Shown here piece by piece: positions 1-12,526 of a stretch of 64,000 nt of DNA. Origin of the DNA: Fragilariopsis cylindrus CCMP1102. Lineage: Eukaryota > Bacillariophyta > Bacillariophyceae > Bacillariales > Bacillariaceae. Numbering within the stretch: position 1 is the stretch's first letter; each line of letters starts with the position of its first letter. The stretch spans positions 1 through 64,000 of the forward strand of contig FMBT01000480.1 in assembly GCA_900095095.1 (NCBI GenBank). The letters run 5' to 3'. The notes under the pieces are model-generated. The model did not search any database and had not been told where the DNA came from. It saw only the letters and a list, made by a program, of their open reading frames with translations. A program made the position numbers and the translations under genes.

Positions 1-2455
1 GTCTCAAGTATAGCGCAAGAAATACGGCATCGCTTCGTTCTTGTGCTTTTCGGGACCCATCTTTCTTTTCATTACACGTATTACAAATTGCGCCAATTTC
101 TTTCACTTCCATTGGAAAGTCCTCGACAGCCTCACTGCCTTCAATGCTGGCCTGCAATAGACGATGGACAATAACATCTGCATATCGTCGGATGGGACTG
201 GTAAAGTGCGTGTAGTAAGGGATATGTAATGCAAAGTGCGCCCATCCTTCATCGGGATTTCGCCAGCTGCAATGTAATTCGCTGGTTTCATCGGAGTTTT
301 TAATAATTCTGTAATACATTGCAATAGAATCGGATCTTGGCATTCTCTGCCAAGACGATTCAGCGATCGTTGAAGGGATTCAGAACTTTCAATGTCGATA
401 TTAAAACCTATTGCTTCCATGGCCAAATCGGCAGCCTGTTGAAGACCCTCAGGGTTAGGTGGTTCGTGGTTGCGTAAGCAAGCTCGAGGTCCGGTGTGTG
501 TAATCAGCCTCTGGGCGACTAAGTAATTAGCCAAAAGCATGTATTCTTCGACGAGTTTATTCGAGTCTCGAATCGGGTATGGTTCGCATAAGAGGGGCGT
601 CTCGCGATCGTCGTCCAATTTGAAAGTAAGCTTGACGGCACTGAGTGCAATCGCTCCATTCTGGAACCGCAATTTACGTCGAGCTTGTGCAATTTCGTTC
701 ATGAATTTTACATCATTTGCAACCTGACTGGTTGTATGTCCTCCGGTTGGTCTACGACTAATCGGCCAAAGCTTTTCGTCGATTTCGTTCTCCCCAGGAT
801 ATGCTACTTTATTCTCGATAATATTTTGAGCTGTAGAATAGTCCAATCGAGCACATGATTTGATAACAGTACGTCCGTACCATACCTCTTGGTCTTTGAC
901 GAGACTTCCATCACGATTCATCTCCACACACAAGAAAAGGCTAAACGCTCTACGTTTTCATTGAGACTACATGCAACTTCACAAAGAGGTCTTGGTAACA
1001 TCGGGACCGTTCGATCAACTAGGTATACGGTTGTGCACCGTCTTTGTGCCTCTATGTCAATCTCACAATCAGGTGGTATAAAGAAAGAAACGTCTGCAAT
1101 ATGAACTCCGATTTCAACTTGCCCATTTCCAAGATCTGTGACGTGAAGAGCATCATCCAAATCCTTAGCGGTTGTAGGATCGATGGTGAATATTCGTTGA
1201 TTTCGATAATCTTTTCGTCCCCTGTACATATCACTTGTAGGTTTCCAACCCGATTCGGTTCCGACAGAGTATTGTCCCGAGGCGACAACCTTTGACTTTC
1301 TTCAAGGACGTGCGTGGTAAATTCTCCGTGGTCGACTCCAAACTCCATCAAAAGTGCCTGTGTCTCATCTTCGATGTTTCCTGTGAGACCAAATTGTTCG
1401 ACGTGAGTACAGGGAGGCCATTTAAAATGTTCCGACCAAGATCCGTAAGTGTACTTGGCTGAAAAGATAGAACCTTCGGGAGCGTCCTTGTACTTTTCGG
1501 CGACATCATTCGAGAGACGAAATTGTTGCATACACTTGTTGTTCGAGGATGTCAATAGGGCGGTTCCGCTATACAACCGTTTGATGGTTCCAACAACCCG
1601 CTTGGTGGGCATGGTATTCTTGGGATCTTGTGCCTCGTTGGGACGAATCTCATTTGGGCATTGTTTGGGAAAAACAACTAGAACAACTCGTCCATGTCGT
1701 TGATCTTTATCAATTGCAGACGAGGATGATGATTCCGTCTTGGGGATATGCCTTTGACGGGTTAGAGGCACAACCGGATCCCACAGATTGACCTGATCAA
1801 GATCGTCCTGCCACCAAACATCTTCATTTTCGTCACCTTCAGTTCTATCCTCAGCTTGTTTCTGTTTTAGAACATCATCATTATTCTTTATCTTGTTTGC
1901 CACAACCTCCTCCTTATTTTCATGTTTACGTTTTTCATCATCATCACATTCCTCCTTCTTTTCTTCCTCACAAGGCGGTAAGAGTTCTACAAATACTACA
2001 TCTCCATCTAATGCTCTATTTCGTTCCATCGGTCCATCCAAAACAACGTCTTTAATTTGTGATCCACGATCGCAAGTACAAAAAGCAGCTGCGTCACGCG
2101 ATGGCAAACCTCGTAAGGTTCCCCGGATAATGTTTGGATCTTTGGCATTGTATCTTGTTAAACACTCTTCCATCGTAAGATAGCGAGGATAAACGGTGGA
2201 TATAGGAGCGGAACCATTGGAAGAATTGGAATAACGATAGTTCGTCGGCCTTGTGTTACTAGACGACGACGACTGTTTCTCACCTCTTCCTCTCCGTCCT
2301 CCTCTACCGCCACCTTTGTCTCCTCTCCCACCACCTTTACTATAGTTCCCCCTCCCACCATTTCCTCGTCGACCACCACCACCACCACCACGACCGCGTC
2401 CTCCACTACCTTTATTTTCTGTCCTAGAGGACTCATTACTTTTATTTGCCTCCAT
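1..2455 (-). CDS. RNB-family 3'-5' exoribonuclease, DIS3L2-like (3' part beyond window)
   Basis: Processive 3'-5' RNA exonuclease of the RNase II/RNB family. After an RGG/Gly-rich N-terminus (about residues 10-60) comes a cold-shock-like segment (RNRALDGDVVFVEL), an acidic insert, then the RNB domain. The catalytic motif FTIDPTTAKDLDDAL is intact, as is the later THFTSPIRRYADVIVHRLL motif. There is no PIN domain ahead of the first cold-shock domain, which favours DIS3L2/SSD1-like over DIS3. I chose the ATG at 2455; the open frame runs further upstream to 2545 but without an ATG. Three sites (about 1291, 918 and 254) need one extra base each to keep the RNB frame; each restores a strong family match. 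The gene runs off the left edge. It is head-to-head with RPF2. Confidence 0.85.
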
Positions 2456-3023
2456 TTTGGTGCCTTCGATTCGATTCTCTTGATAGTCTTGCTTTCTAAA
2501 AAAATACCTTATGCGATAATTCTCACTTTCCCTATCAGCATTCAAGTCTTAACATACAGTTTCTGACTAACTATTGAGAAGTAATGCAAAGTTTTAACCC
2601 CAATATAGTAAAATATAGAGATGAACTTCCTCACAAGTGTGATGATCGAAACCCATGTCACATGCCACAGCTTTCCTCACATCGCTCGATCTTCGAATCG
2701 AATCATCTTCCATCATCCACAATTTTTTTTGAATTTCGTCATGATTGATTCATTACTTGACTAGCTCGATTAAAAAGTAACTTTTCCAATTCAGGAAAAC
2801 GAAATAAATTGCGGACACAGTACGTACGGCATACTGTACACGCCAATCGAATCCTACTAAATAATTCAAAATCTTAAGTTTTTCGAGAAAAATCCATGAT
2901 TAACCTTAGTGAAGTAAGTAGCACTACATGTTGACCTGAGTGTTGTTCAGGTATATCTCTCTCATAGCGTTTCTATTGATACCATTACTATTTGTACCAT
3001 TTTCATAAAGAGATTCATTCATT
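2456..3023. other. Intergenic, shared 5' region of two divergent genes
   Basis: About 570 bases lie between the start codons of the RNB exonuclease gene and RPF2, so this should hold both promoters. It is AT-rich. I see no convincing open frame and no named element. Confidence 0.5.
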
Positions 3024-4106
3024 ATGGCACCAACACAAGCACAAAACAAGGCAGCTAGAGCGAAGGTCCTAGCTGGTGGCAAACCAGCGAAGGCTCGAAC
3101 GCAACGCTATCTGAAGTCGATCGCACCTCAACTCAGAGAGAATTCCAAAAGCACGTTGTTGTTGAAAGGAATAAAATGTAGTCAGGCTATGGGTAATCTT
3201 TTAAAGGACATGAGAGCTATGCAGGCACCCAATGCAAAGTTACTTTCAAAGAAAAATCAAATTGTAGCCTTCGATGATGTCCAAGGACAACAATCGCTAG
3301 AATTCTTAACAACCAAGAACGATTGTGCTCTTTTTGCATTAGCTAGTACTAATAAGAAAAGACCAAATAACTTCGTTATGGGAAGAACATTCGATCATCA
3401 AATTCTAGATATGGTAGAGCTTGGAGTGCTTCGTTATAAGAGTATTCAAGATTACGGTGGGTCCGTCCCAAAGAAACGTGTTGGGTCGAAACCTCTTATG
3501 TTATTTTTAGGTGATATTTGGCAAAATGATTCTAACTGTCAGAAACTACAAAACTTATTGATTGATTTTTATCGAGGAGATGTCGTGGACAAATTAGTTG
3601 TATCGGGAATTGATCATCTACTCGTATTTGTTGCAACTCAGCCACAAGATACGTCCGATTCGTTAAATCCAAATCTCGACAACACAGCAAAATTAATAAT
3701 CCACCAAAATACGTACTTTTGTAAATTGAAGAAGGACCCGAATGATCCATCCTCTAAGGTTCCCGTACCATATCTTGTACCCTGTGGACCTGATACGACG
3801 ATGCAGATCCGTCGTACACAATTCGCTGAACCAGATTTGTGGAAAGCATCCTTGAAACAACCGACCAGTCTTAAGAAGAAGAAAGTTAAGAATCATACTA
3901 CTAATCTATTCGGAGAGGTTATTGGGCGTTTACATATTGAACAGCAAGATGTTCTCAAGATGGGTGGTCGTAAGGTTAAGGCTCTTAAGAGAGCAGAGAA
4001 GACTGCCGCACAAGAAGAAAAGGATGCAGTAGAGGCAGAGCTTAACAAAGAAAAAGGAGAATTAAATGAAGAATTTAAACAGACCTATGGCTTTGAAGAC
4101 GAATAG
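3024..4106 (+). CDS. RPF2: Ribosome production factor 2 (Brix domain)
   Basis: Brix-domain nucleolar protein that, with RRS1, loads the 5S RNP onto pre-60S ribosomes. The 360-residue uninterrupted frame begins at an ATG and has the RPF2 signatures in order: KSTLLLKGIKCSQ near residue 43, MGRTFDHQILDMVELGV near 119, SKPLMLFLGDIWQN near 155, NLLIDFYRGDVVDKLVVSGI near 178. A lysine-rich tail follows, and the last 40 residues are charged and helical. Length is slightly above the usual 300-350. It has no introns and no frame problems. Human and yeast RPF2 are essential, and this copy looks whole. Confidence 0.93.
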   Translation: MAPTQAQNKAARAKVLAGGKPAKARTQRYLKSIAPQLRENSKSTLLLKGIKCSQAMGNLLKDMRAMQAPNAKLLSKKNQIVAFDDVQGQQSLEFLTTKNDCALFALASTNKKRPNNFVMGRTFDHQILDMVELGVLRYKSIQDYGGSVPKKRVGSKPLMLFLGDIWQNDSNCQKLQNLLIDFYRGDVVDKLVVSGIDHLLVFVATQPQDTSDSLNPNLDNTAKLIIHQNTYFCKLKKDPNDPSSKVPVPYLVPCGPDTTMQIRRTQFAEPDLWKASLKQPTSLKKKKVKNHTTNLFGEVIGRLHIEQQDVLKMGGRKVKALKRAEKTAAQEEKDAVEAELNKEKGELNEEFKQTYGFEDE

Positions 4107-4970
4107 AAAATATTTATATAAATACACTTCTGAATCAATTTATCTTTTGTTTTATTATAATATAATATTTTATTATAATATAATAACTGTACTTTGAATG
4201 AAATAAATAAGATTATTATAAATGGTATTATGTGACTATTATACGTGTCGTATCTATAAATTAACCTCTAAATCAATTTATCTTTTATTACAATAATTGT
4301 ACTTATAATTCCGCGCTAAAGATAGAATAATTTTACAAAGCACAAACAAAGATGATAGATTATTTAGACGAGTGTTCGGAAACAGGAGGAAGATAATGGT
4401 AATATACATCTCGACTCTGACACCTTCATCATGTTGATATCGTCATCTTCGGCTACTATACCGAATTGGAGACTCTAGTCCGAAAGTTGATATGTTCTTC
4501 ATTGTCGATACTTAAGATAAAACGAATACAGTAGTATGAACACAAAAATAAAGACTTACGTTATAATACAACTACGTTGATTTGTTTGCTCTTTTCTTTT
4601 ACCAATAAAAGTAACCCAATCCTAACTAATCAAGAAAAGAACGAAAAAATAATGAGATATTCAGTGAGTAATGATCCAAACTTTGTCAGTGCAAATAACA
4701 AAATAAATAAGGAAATATTATAGGATATTGCTCAGAGAGTATGGTCGCATTTCAAATTCATCAATGTATTTAGGGTTACCCCATGTATACGAACCAACGA
4801 GCTCAGTTGCAGAACAACCCGGCTCAAGAAGATTCGTTGGTGCAACAAGATTATTCATAATCATCGCAATATCAAAAAATAAAGTAAAATAAACACGAAG
4901 TCCGATGGTTTATCAAGTAGTACGTATCTAGAACGAGAGACTTACATTATCATATCATTCTCGAAGATGA
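4107..4970. other. Intergenic, between convergent 3' ends
   Basis: AT-rich stretch that should hold the 3' untranslated regions of RPF2 (+) and the Dus gene (-). A phrase near 4133-4190 (AATCAATTTATCTTTT, then AT-rich, then AACTGTACTT) recurs in degraded form near 4267-4312, a small old duplication. I see no gene in it. Confidence 0.5.
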
Positions 4971-6575
4971 TCATAGTTGTGGTGAAACATGTTCAATAAC
5001 ATTGGACAGGTCTTCAGTACGAATGAATTCTTTATCCAAAACTTCATCCGGGACTATCCGTAGGGCCGAAATAAGGACAAATGCTGGACCACAGTTACGG
5101 ATTCTCTTATCCGCAATCAACTCTTCGCATTTTCGACGGAATGCTTTACTTGTAGACAAACCAAAAAAGAGTCCTAGAATAGGTCTTATACTTCGTTGCA
5201 TAACATGTGATGTTATTTTTACCTTCACTTTCCCGCCATTATTATTGATTTTGTTGCTATCAGAATTGCTGGTGATGAGACAATTATTCTTTCGCCAGTC
5301 GGAACAAACCTCACAATAATCTTTTGTTTTTCTAACGGATGGTGACGGTATACGATTTGTTTGAATGTTATCTTGATCATCGCAACACCTACGGGGATAT
5401 ACTCTTTCCAGGTAATTTATGTACTGAGTAAGTACCTCTCTACGTGTTCGACAGGGATTCCTGTCATCTCCATAAAAATAAACATCACAATCCCAAAGCA
5501 AAGACGGATTGTCCATCACAGCTCGTCCAAGCATACATCCACGTAAGTTGGAAGGTACATTCACTTTTGATAGTGGTACGATGCAGGATCCGTTCGGATA
5601 GTTACATATCGTACAGGGAACCGAATGGTGATTGTTCTTGATATTGGAATCCTTATCCTCTCCCTTCTCTTCACCATCATAGCCGTATGCGAGACGTTTC
5701 GCCGCTCTTAATCCTGATATACCTCCATTGATATAAAATTCGATTTTTGGAAAGTCTTCACATAACCGATAAACGATGGGATAATTAAGAGGAGGAACAA
5801 TACGATTTTGTATGGGAGATAATCCCTTTAACAAAACCTTCCTTGCATGCATATAGAATTTGTTACAACCAGCTTTGTGTAGACGTTGAATGAGCTGATG
5901 AATGAATTCATAATTTTCGTCATCGTCGATACCAATTCGGCATTTGACTGATATCGTAACGTTATTACTGTTCTTTTTCATACTTTGTATGATCTCACAT
6001 GCTCTATTCACTTTATCATCCTTCATTAGGATAGCACCGAATTCTTTTCCCTGAACTCTATCGCTAGGACAATCCATATTTAAATTGATTTCGTCGTAGC
6101 CGTATTCATCAACGACGATCCTGCTAGTGTAGGCAGTGTGTTCAGGATCGATACCACCGATCTGACAAACAATAGGATGTTCCGTCGAGCGATCATAGTC
6201 TAAATGGACGTCGACCTTTTCTCGATTGAAAGTACTTGTAGCAGCATCATCAGTAGAAGTACTTGGTGGTGATTTTGACTTTGATTTCGAGCAGTAAAAA
6301 ATAGTTTCATCTACAACCATTTCCGTCCACAAGACACATCGCTTAGACAATATTCTCATTAATTGACGAAATTCTCGATTCGTAACTCGAATCATGGGTG
6401 CGATATGAAGAGACTTTTTGGCGTGCTTTTGCTGGGTGTGCTCTGCTTGCCGCAGTTGCGGTGAACTGTCACCATCGCCGATGATTTCATCGTCATCGTC
6501 AACGTCAACATCCTCACCATGATTGTTCAATTTGTTTCTCTTGGGAGAAGCTGGCCCGTTTCTAACAGTGACCAT
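4971..6575 (-). CDS. tRNA-dihydrouridine synthase, DusA-like
   Basis: FMN-dependent enzyme that reduces uridines in the tRNA D-loop. The core follows DusA closely: APMIRVTNREFRQLMR, the strand with CQIGGIDPEHTAY, then DEINLNMDCPSDRVQGKEFG with the catalytic Cys, SVKCRIGIDDDENYEF, MHARKVLLKGLSPIQNR, EFYINGGISG and LGRAVMDNPSLL. The C-terminal helical part (ILGLFFGLSTSKAFRRKCEEL) also matches. At 534 residues it is much longer than bacterial DusA (about 330). The extra length is an acidic N-terminus and two inserts, one before LGRAVMD holding CTICNYPNGSC and one later holding CEVCSDW. No clear signal or plastid presequence is visible at the chosen ATG. Single exon, frame intact. Confidence 0.9.
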   Translation of the reverse strand: MVTVRNGPASPKRNKLNNHGEDVDVDDDDEIIGDGDSSPQLRQAEHTQQKHAKKSLHIAPMIRVTNREFRQLMRILSKRCVLWTEMVVDETIFYCSKSKSKSPPSTSTDDAATSTFNREKVDVHLDYDRSTEHPIVCQIGGIDPEHTAYTSRIVVDEYGYDEINLNMDCPSDRVQGKEFGAILMKDDKVNRACEIIQSMKKNSNNVTISVKCRIGIDDDENYEFIHQLIQRLHKAGCNKFYMHARKVLLKGLSPIQNRIVPPLNYPIVYRLCEDFPKIEFYINGGISGLRAAKRLAYGYDGEEKGEDKDSNIKNNHHSVPCTICNYPNGSCIVPLSKVNVPSNLRGCMLGRAVMDNPSLLWDCDVYFYGDDRNPCRTRREVLTQYINYLERVYPRRCCDDQDNIQTNRIPSPSVRKTKDYCEVCSDWRKNNCLITSNSDSNKINNNGGKVKVKITSHVMQRSIRPILGLFFGLSTSKAFRRKCEELIADKRIRNCGPAFVLISALRIVPDEVLDKEFIRTEDLSNVIEHVSPQL

Positions 6576-8867
6576 CTATCTCGGGAATTTATGCTTCCTC
6601 TCATGAAAGCTTGTTTGCTAAGCTTTTAATTTGTTCCGGGGTACAGTAGTCATCTCTTTACGGTATGAAGCATCAAACGCACTGCATGTCATGAAAAGAA
6701 GAAGTAATGGAGTAAGTTACAATGGATTTTGCCTAATATGTGTGGTGGCGAGACTATTTAGTCATGCGGGAGTAAAATAATATCTTAACGGTATGTTTGA
6801 ACGTTTGAATGTACTGTAAAGAAATTAGATATCTTTGGCCACAAAGGAAGATGCTTCCCCACAGCCACTTCTTTTACATATGGGTACAGATGGCTCAACT
6901 CATACAAGCGGCTCATGTGGTTATAATAGAAAATAACTACAAAGTTTGTTCTTCAGCAGTAAACATACATGTTATTATTTTGTTAGTTTTTTAACAAGGT
7001 GGTTCGCTGAATTTTTTATAGTAAGTATCACCAGTACAGCTTGCAAAAACAAACTACATCTATGGTTCTTGTGATAGATAGCTTGTGCTTTGAGTTTTCA
7101 AGATTTCATACAAATGCATATCTAAATTTCAACATGACATAGATAAAGGTGCAAAAGAGAGGGGAAGTATTCTTCAATAACAATTTGAAACAAAATGGTA
7201 AAATTAATTCCATTGCTCTGACCATGGTAAAAGCATGGACCGTTACTTCATGGCTACTGATCTAATATATATAGCAGAAATATTGGCATATACCACAAAA
7301 CTCAACAATGGGCACCCTAGAATAGTATGAATGACTAAATTACTGGACTCAATACGGCATGTTCCAACTCGGTCTGAGCTTTTTTGAACGCAATACCTCG
7401 CGACACAGAAAATTATTCACAGCAACCGCAATTGAATTTAGTCTGTGGGGGGAATTTCTGTGAGGTTGTATAGGGATGGCAGGCAAATTTTTCGAATTGC
7501 CACAAGGGGTGCGCACCTTGGAATACCCTTATAGCTGGAATCCTGTTGGAGGTGTTCAATCAGATAGTGTACTACAAAATGTTGTTGTTGTTGAGGATGG
7601 TGTGAACTGTTATGAACCAAGCAACACACAATGTAGCTATGTGATCTAACATAATGAAAAATACAAGCTAAAAAATACTGGTTAAGGCCAAGCAAGGTTG
7701 AACCAAGAGATATTGAGAACAATGGAACCAAAAGCATATATACAGAAGTAATTGTAATGTAAAAACACCATCTTTTTGGTGTTTAAATTAATTTTTGTGG
7801 CAGAAAAGGCCAAGGACAATAAAAAGCCAACCTGGAGCATGGTTCCTCAATATACTGATCTAGTCATGAGAAGTAGAGGAATGAGTTAATGGACCTCAGA
7901 GACAAAAACTTTTGGAAAGGTACAAACAACAAGCTCAATGCCTCATCTCTTTTCTCTTCAAGATTATCCAGGAGCAGATTGGTAAAGGTATCCTAGGAAA
8001 GTTTGACCACAGAAATAACTACAAGATAATCCTGCAATTGCTTTGTCACATTCAATTCTTCAAGCTATTGAAAATAATGTTAACATCTATATGCAATCCA
8101 AGCAAAGTAGGGAATGTACCAGAAAGTCTTTCACTTTCACACTGTTACACAATACATGCAAAAGCCCCCAAACCAAGGAGTTCCCCTATGCTATGACAAC
8201 CAACAATATTAGAATCTAAAAAAATCTTCACCAAGAGCCCAAAGACAAGTTATACTATCTATCTACAGTAACTAATTGACAATGGATTGTTATTTTTCTT
8301 AAAAAAAAAGCCAATGTTGTTCAAAAATTTAACGAAAAAGTTGACGTTTTCTTACAACACCCCCTCTGAAGTGTGATGGTTTTCTTGCTTGGGGATTTAA
8401 CACGAGTGCGAACTAGAAAAAGGGAGATAATCGGCGAATATATCGCTATGTAAAACCAAACCATGAAAACCACAAGGTACTTTCTCGTGGTGTTTTGGTT
8501 TTGGCACAACGTTTAAGAATATGTATTTATTTGACGGGGGGTCATTTTCAATTCCTACATTTATCGTCCCTTCCGAAATACGATTTAACTCATCATCATT
8601 TTTAACAACAACAACATTCTCATCTTTTATAATATCATATTATATTTTGTCATAAAGCAAACAAACAAACAAACAAACAAACAAAGAACGTCACCTACTG
8701 TATCTGCTCTTTCGATAGGCCCTCATTTTGTTTTGTCTCGTTTAACTACTACTACTTCTGCGCTTCTTTCAATAGCTATTCATTGAATACAAATCAAAGT
8801 TGCCCTCCAATCCCGGCACCACTTCAGCAACAAACAATAGAGAAAGAAGAAAAAAAAGAAAGAAAAT
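6576..8867. other. Long intergenic region including a CpG-free block
   Basis: About 2.3 kb with no supportable gene; short open frames here lack known motifs and mostly lack an ATG. From about 7513 to 8330 I count no CpG dinucleotide at all. A (CAAA)n run sits at about 8657-8685, and the last 170 bases, purine-rich just before the ATG at 8868, look like the 5' leader of the armadillo gene. Confidence 0.55.
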
Positions 8868-11800
8868 ATGAATTATCTCGGTTCTGATTTTAATAGTTCT
8901 GGTTCGGTGATGGCGAAGAGTGATTTAACTGCAGCTCGAACAAAACGTGGTGAATGTATTACATGTGGACGGAAATGTTATAAGAAAAAATTATTTAAAA
9001 TGATACCCATTGATGAACCAGGCAAGGTTCTCAATGGCCGATGTTTAAATTGTAAACCATTGAAAACGACGAGGAAGATGAATAATCCTCCTCGTCGTTC
9101 CAACAGTCACAGCAGTAAAAATAGTCATCAATCACATCACTCGCATGTATCGCATTTAAGCAAGCATCATCCTCATCATCATCAACAACACAAGAAACAT
9201 CAACATCAACAACAAAAGCTCCGAAAATCAACAAGCAGTCAAGGAGTTGTTGTTAATGCAGCAGTAGGAACAGCAGCAGCAGCAGCGGAATGTAAACCGG
9301 CAACGTCACAAGAAATTGAAGCATTCAACGCGTTACGACGAACTCGATCTACTCCTCCATCGAATTACTATCATCATCATCATAATAATAATAATAGTAA
9401 TAAAAACGGTGGTAGTCACACTGGTGGTGGTGGTAGTAGTAGTAGTAGCGCACATAGTAGAGCAACGGCAAATACTGAAGCTCTTACTACACGACCAAGT
9501 ATTGCAACAACGGCAACAACGAATACGAATAATTCAAGCAATATTATCAATAACAGTAACAATAATCGTAATAATAATAATAACAATAATAATAATAATG
9601 ATAATAATGATACTATGTCGACTCGGTCAACTCGGTCCACTGGGAATACTTCTACTGCGGCATCATTATCCTCAAGGAAGACAACGTCATCGTCTGCTGT
9701 TGCTGCCACAACAACGCGTCCTCGTCTCTCTAACCAAACAACAACGACGACGACGACGATGGTAGAAGCAGAAGTACAAGTACAAGCAGTCGTAGTCTTG
9801 GGGGTAATGGGAGTATTACCAGTATTACCAGTCTTGGTAGTAGCAACAATAGCGGTAAACACCACAGACAAGGACAAGGACAAGGACAAGGACGACGATC
9901 ACCGACTACTACTACTACTAATACTAATAACAAGGACAATAACGGTTCTCAAGAAATTGCATGGATTCCTCCACCTTCTCATTCCAAATTCGGTGTGGTA
10001 GTAGTGGTGGAGGAAGAAGCGATAACGTCGGTGTGGTGGTGGTGGTTTTATTCGTCCTCCATCTCGTATTAATAGTTACAATTCAGTAACAACAAGAAAG
10101 GAACTTGAACAAGCTGCTCTTACATTAATGGCAGCACAAGATCCTAATATCAATCGAATCTCATCGAATGATAGCTCTCGCAGTAGTCATTCTACTCAAA
10201 GTGGAGGAGGAGGAGTAGTTGAAGAAATGAAAGAAGAAGCATCTGCCACCGATGATTATGATCATCATGACAATGATCGTCGTCAGGCTACTGTTGCTGC
10301 TGCTGCTGCTGCTACTGCTACTGCTGATGCAATGGTACCAATGTCTCCACGTCAACAACAGTATACACGTCAACAGGGGGGTGTATTAAATCGAGGTGGT
10401 ACATTTTCTGGTACACGATATGGACAAGTTGGTGTTGGAACACATGTTTTTACGGAAAGTTCTCGAACATTAAGTTCCATGTCATCTATCGGTGAAGAAG
10501 ATCATATAGGACATACTGCTACTGCTACTGCTAACGCTAACGCTAACGCCACTGCTACTGCTACTGCTGTTCAACGTGCACCACCACCACGCAACGTGTC
10601 ACCGAGACCGAGCATGGCGTCTCCTCGTAATGGTATCTACAACATGAGAGTTGGTAGTTTATCTCGATTCCGTCCTGAGAGTTGTAGAACACTAGGGTCT
10701 GTATCGACCATTGATGTTATTGATGAAGAAGAGATGCAATCTCAAGATGATGATTTGAGTGGATTAGAAGAGATGCAATCTCAAGATGATACTTTGAGTG
10801 GATTGTCTGATACAGGTTCAGGGAATTTAGACGCTTCTAAAGCAGCGGAGTCCGTTTCAGGAATTTCATCGTTATCAAAATTGCTATCGGCATCACGACG
10901 TAGCTCATCGACGTCACAAATAGCACGGCGCGAAGAAGGAGTCTCAGGAAAAGAAGGAGAAGAACAAGATCAAACTATTGAATCAACATCTATTCGTTCC
11001 TTCCGTGATGAAATGAAGGATGGGGAAGATAACAACAGCATCCGCTCTCTAACTCCACCCAAAAGAAGAGATGACGGCAACCTTAAGGATCAATTGGAAA
11101 ACATAAGAGATTATTCCAACTCACCCGATGAAACCAGGAACGTACTTGAAAGACTATCGGAGATGACACTCGACATCACCAACGATGATGATCAAATCTC
11201 CGGGATGGAAATTATCATCGTGCAATCTATGCGGGCTCATCATAATGATAAAGACGTTCAATATTTTGGTTGTGGTGCTATTTGGAGTATGAGTAGTGGA
11301 TCGACTCAGGCTCAAAAGGCATTCGTTGAAGCAGGAGCTGCCAGTACGATTGTACTAGCAATGAAACGATTCCTAAAGAGTAAGGGTGGACAAGACTTAC
11401 AGGAACATGCAATCTCTGCCCTTTCCAATCTTGGTGCGGCTCGATCTAATGTTGGATTCCTCGTCCGTGATGGTAGTAGTAGTAGTAGCGGTGATGATGA
11501 TGGCAATGGCGATGCGGTCGATGCTATCGTCAATGCTATGGGACAATATTCGGAATGTTCCATAGTTCAAGCGAAAGGGTGTTCAGCAATAACTAACCTT
11601 GCATCACACGATGATTCTAAACTTCGACTTGAAATCATGAATAAAGGAGTTGGTCTTGCTATCCTCTATAGTTCGATGGCGATGCACGCAGATGATTCTA
11701 CCGTCCAAGAAGCAGCCTTAAAGGCCGTACGAAATTTATGTACCGATTGTGAAACGAACCAAGCTAAGTTTATAGATATCGGTGTCATTGATCTCGTCAT

Positions 11801-12461
11801 TAGTGCCATGGATAGACATAAAGATGTTCCTGGTCTACAAGAAGCTGGTGCGTGCGTTATCTCTATCCTCGCCGATTATCACAACGATACGAGGATCTTG
11901 ATTGGAGACAACCACGGAATCGATACGATCCTACGAGCGATTACGGTTCACCTCAAACACGCTGGTGTTGTAGAATGGTGTAACCGTGCATTGCTAACTC
12001 TGACGTTTGACCGGCATAATGCCGCGTCTTGTTTGGAAAAAACGGTCGACGACGATCTCCCCCCAGCGATTACAGTCGTGATCGATGCGATGATGGCCCA
12101 TGAAAATGTCGCATCCATTCAAGAAATTGGGTGTGCCACCCTTGCCAATCTTGCCAATCTTGGAACCGATACTTCATCGTCGAACCTTGGTGTCGATCCG
12201 GTCCAAACGAAGATGTACATCGTCGATGGAGGGACCCTCGATGCGATCACCATGGCGATGGTCTTGCACAGGAACGAATCTCGAGTTCAAGAACGTGCAT
12301 GTACGTTACTTCTTCATCTTGCCATAGAAGACAATCATGCAGCGATACTGGCCGCCATCGGTATCGATATGCAACTGGTGAAAGATGCGGCTAAGAATTT
12401 TCCCGATCAATGCAAGAAACCGGCGAACAATCTAATCAGATTGCTTGGAGTGAACAGATAA
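8868..12461 (+). CDS. Armadillo-repeat protein with N-terminal Cys motif
   Basis: Predicted protein of about 1,198 residues. Near residue 25-65 is a compact cysteine motif, GECITCGRKCYKKKLFK followed by VLNGRCLNCKPL, which could bind a metal. A very long low-complexity region follows (His-, Asn-, Ser- and Thr-rich), including a 13-residue direct repeat (EEMQSQDDDLSGL). The last 420 residues are armadillo-like repeats of roughly 42-50 residues with recurring patterns such as VQEAALKAVRNLCTDCETNQ and IQEIGCATLANLAN. Such repeats bind protein partners; the partner is unknown. Both ends share one frame, but about three single-base gaps between 9750 and 10055 shift the middle; read through, the sequence continues as SITSITSLGSSNNSGKHH and RPPSRINSYNSVTTRKELEQ. 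No intron is needed. Confidence 0.75.
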
Positions 12462-12464
12462 ATC

Positions 12465-12471
<7 letters not shown>

Positions 12472-12497
<26 letters not shown>

Positions 12498-12526
12498 ACC
12501 TGATGACACACACACACACACACACA
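12472..12526. repeat. (TA)n and (CA)n microsatellites
   Basis: Two simple dinucleotide runs placed just after the stop codon of the armadillo-repeat gene, separated by a few bases (ACCTGATG). Confidence 0.9.

Noticed and set aside
8657-8685. (CAAA)n run considered as a CRISPR-like or telomere-like array
   Set aside because: It is a simple four-base microsatellite with no spacers and no telomeric unit.
9316-9939. Several hydrophobic or Ser-rich frames on both strands near the armadillo gene
   Set aside because: They are alternative readings of trinucleotide-rich coding DNA (GTT, ATA, TTG phases of poly-Asn and Ser runs).
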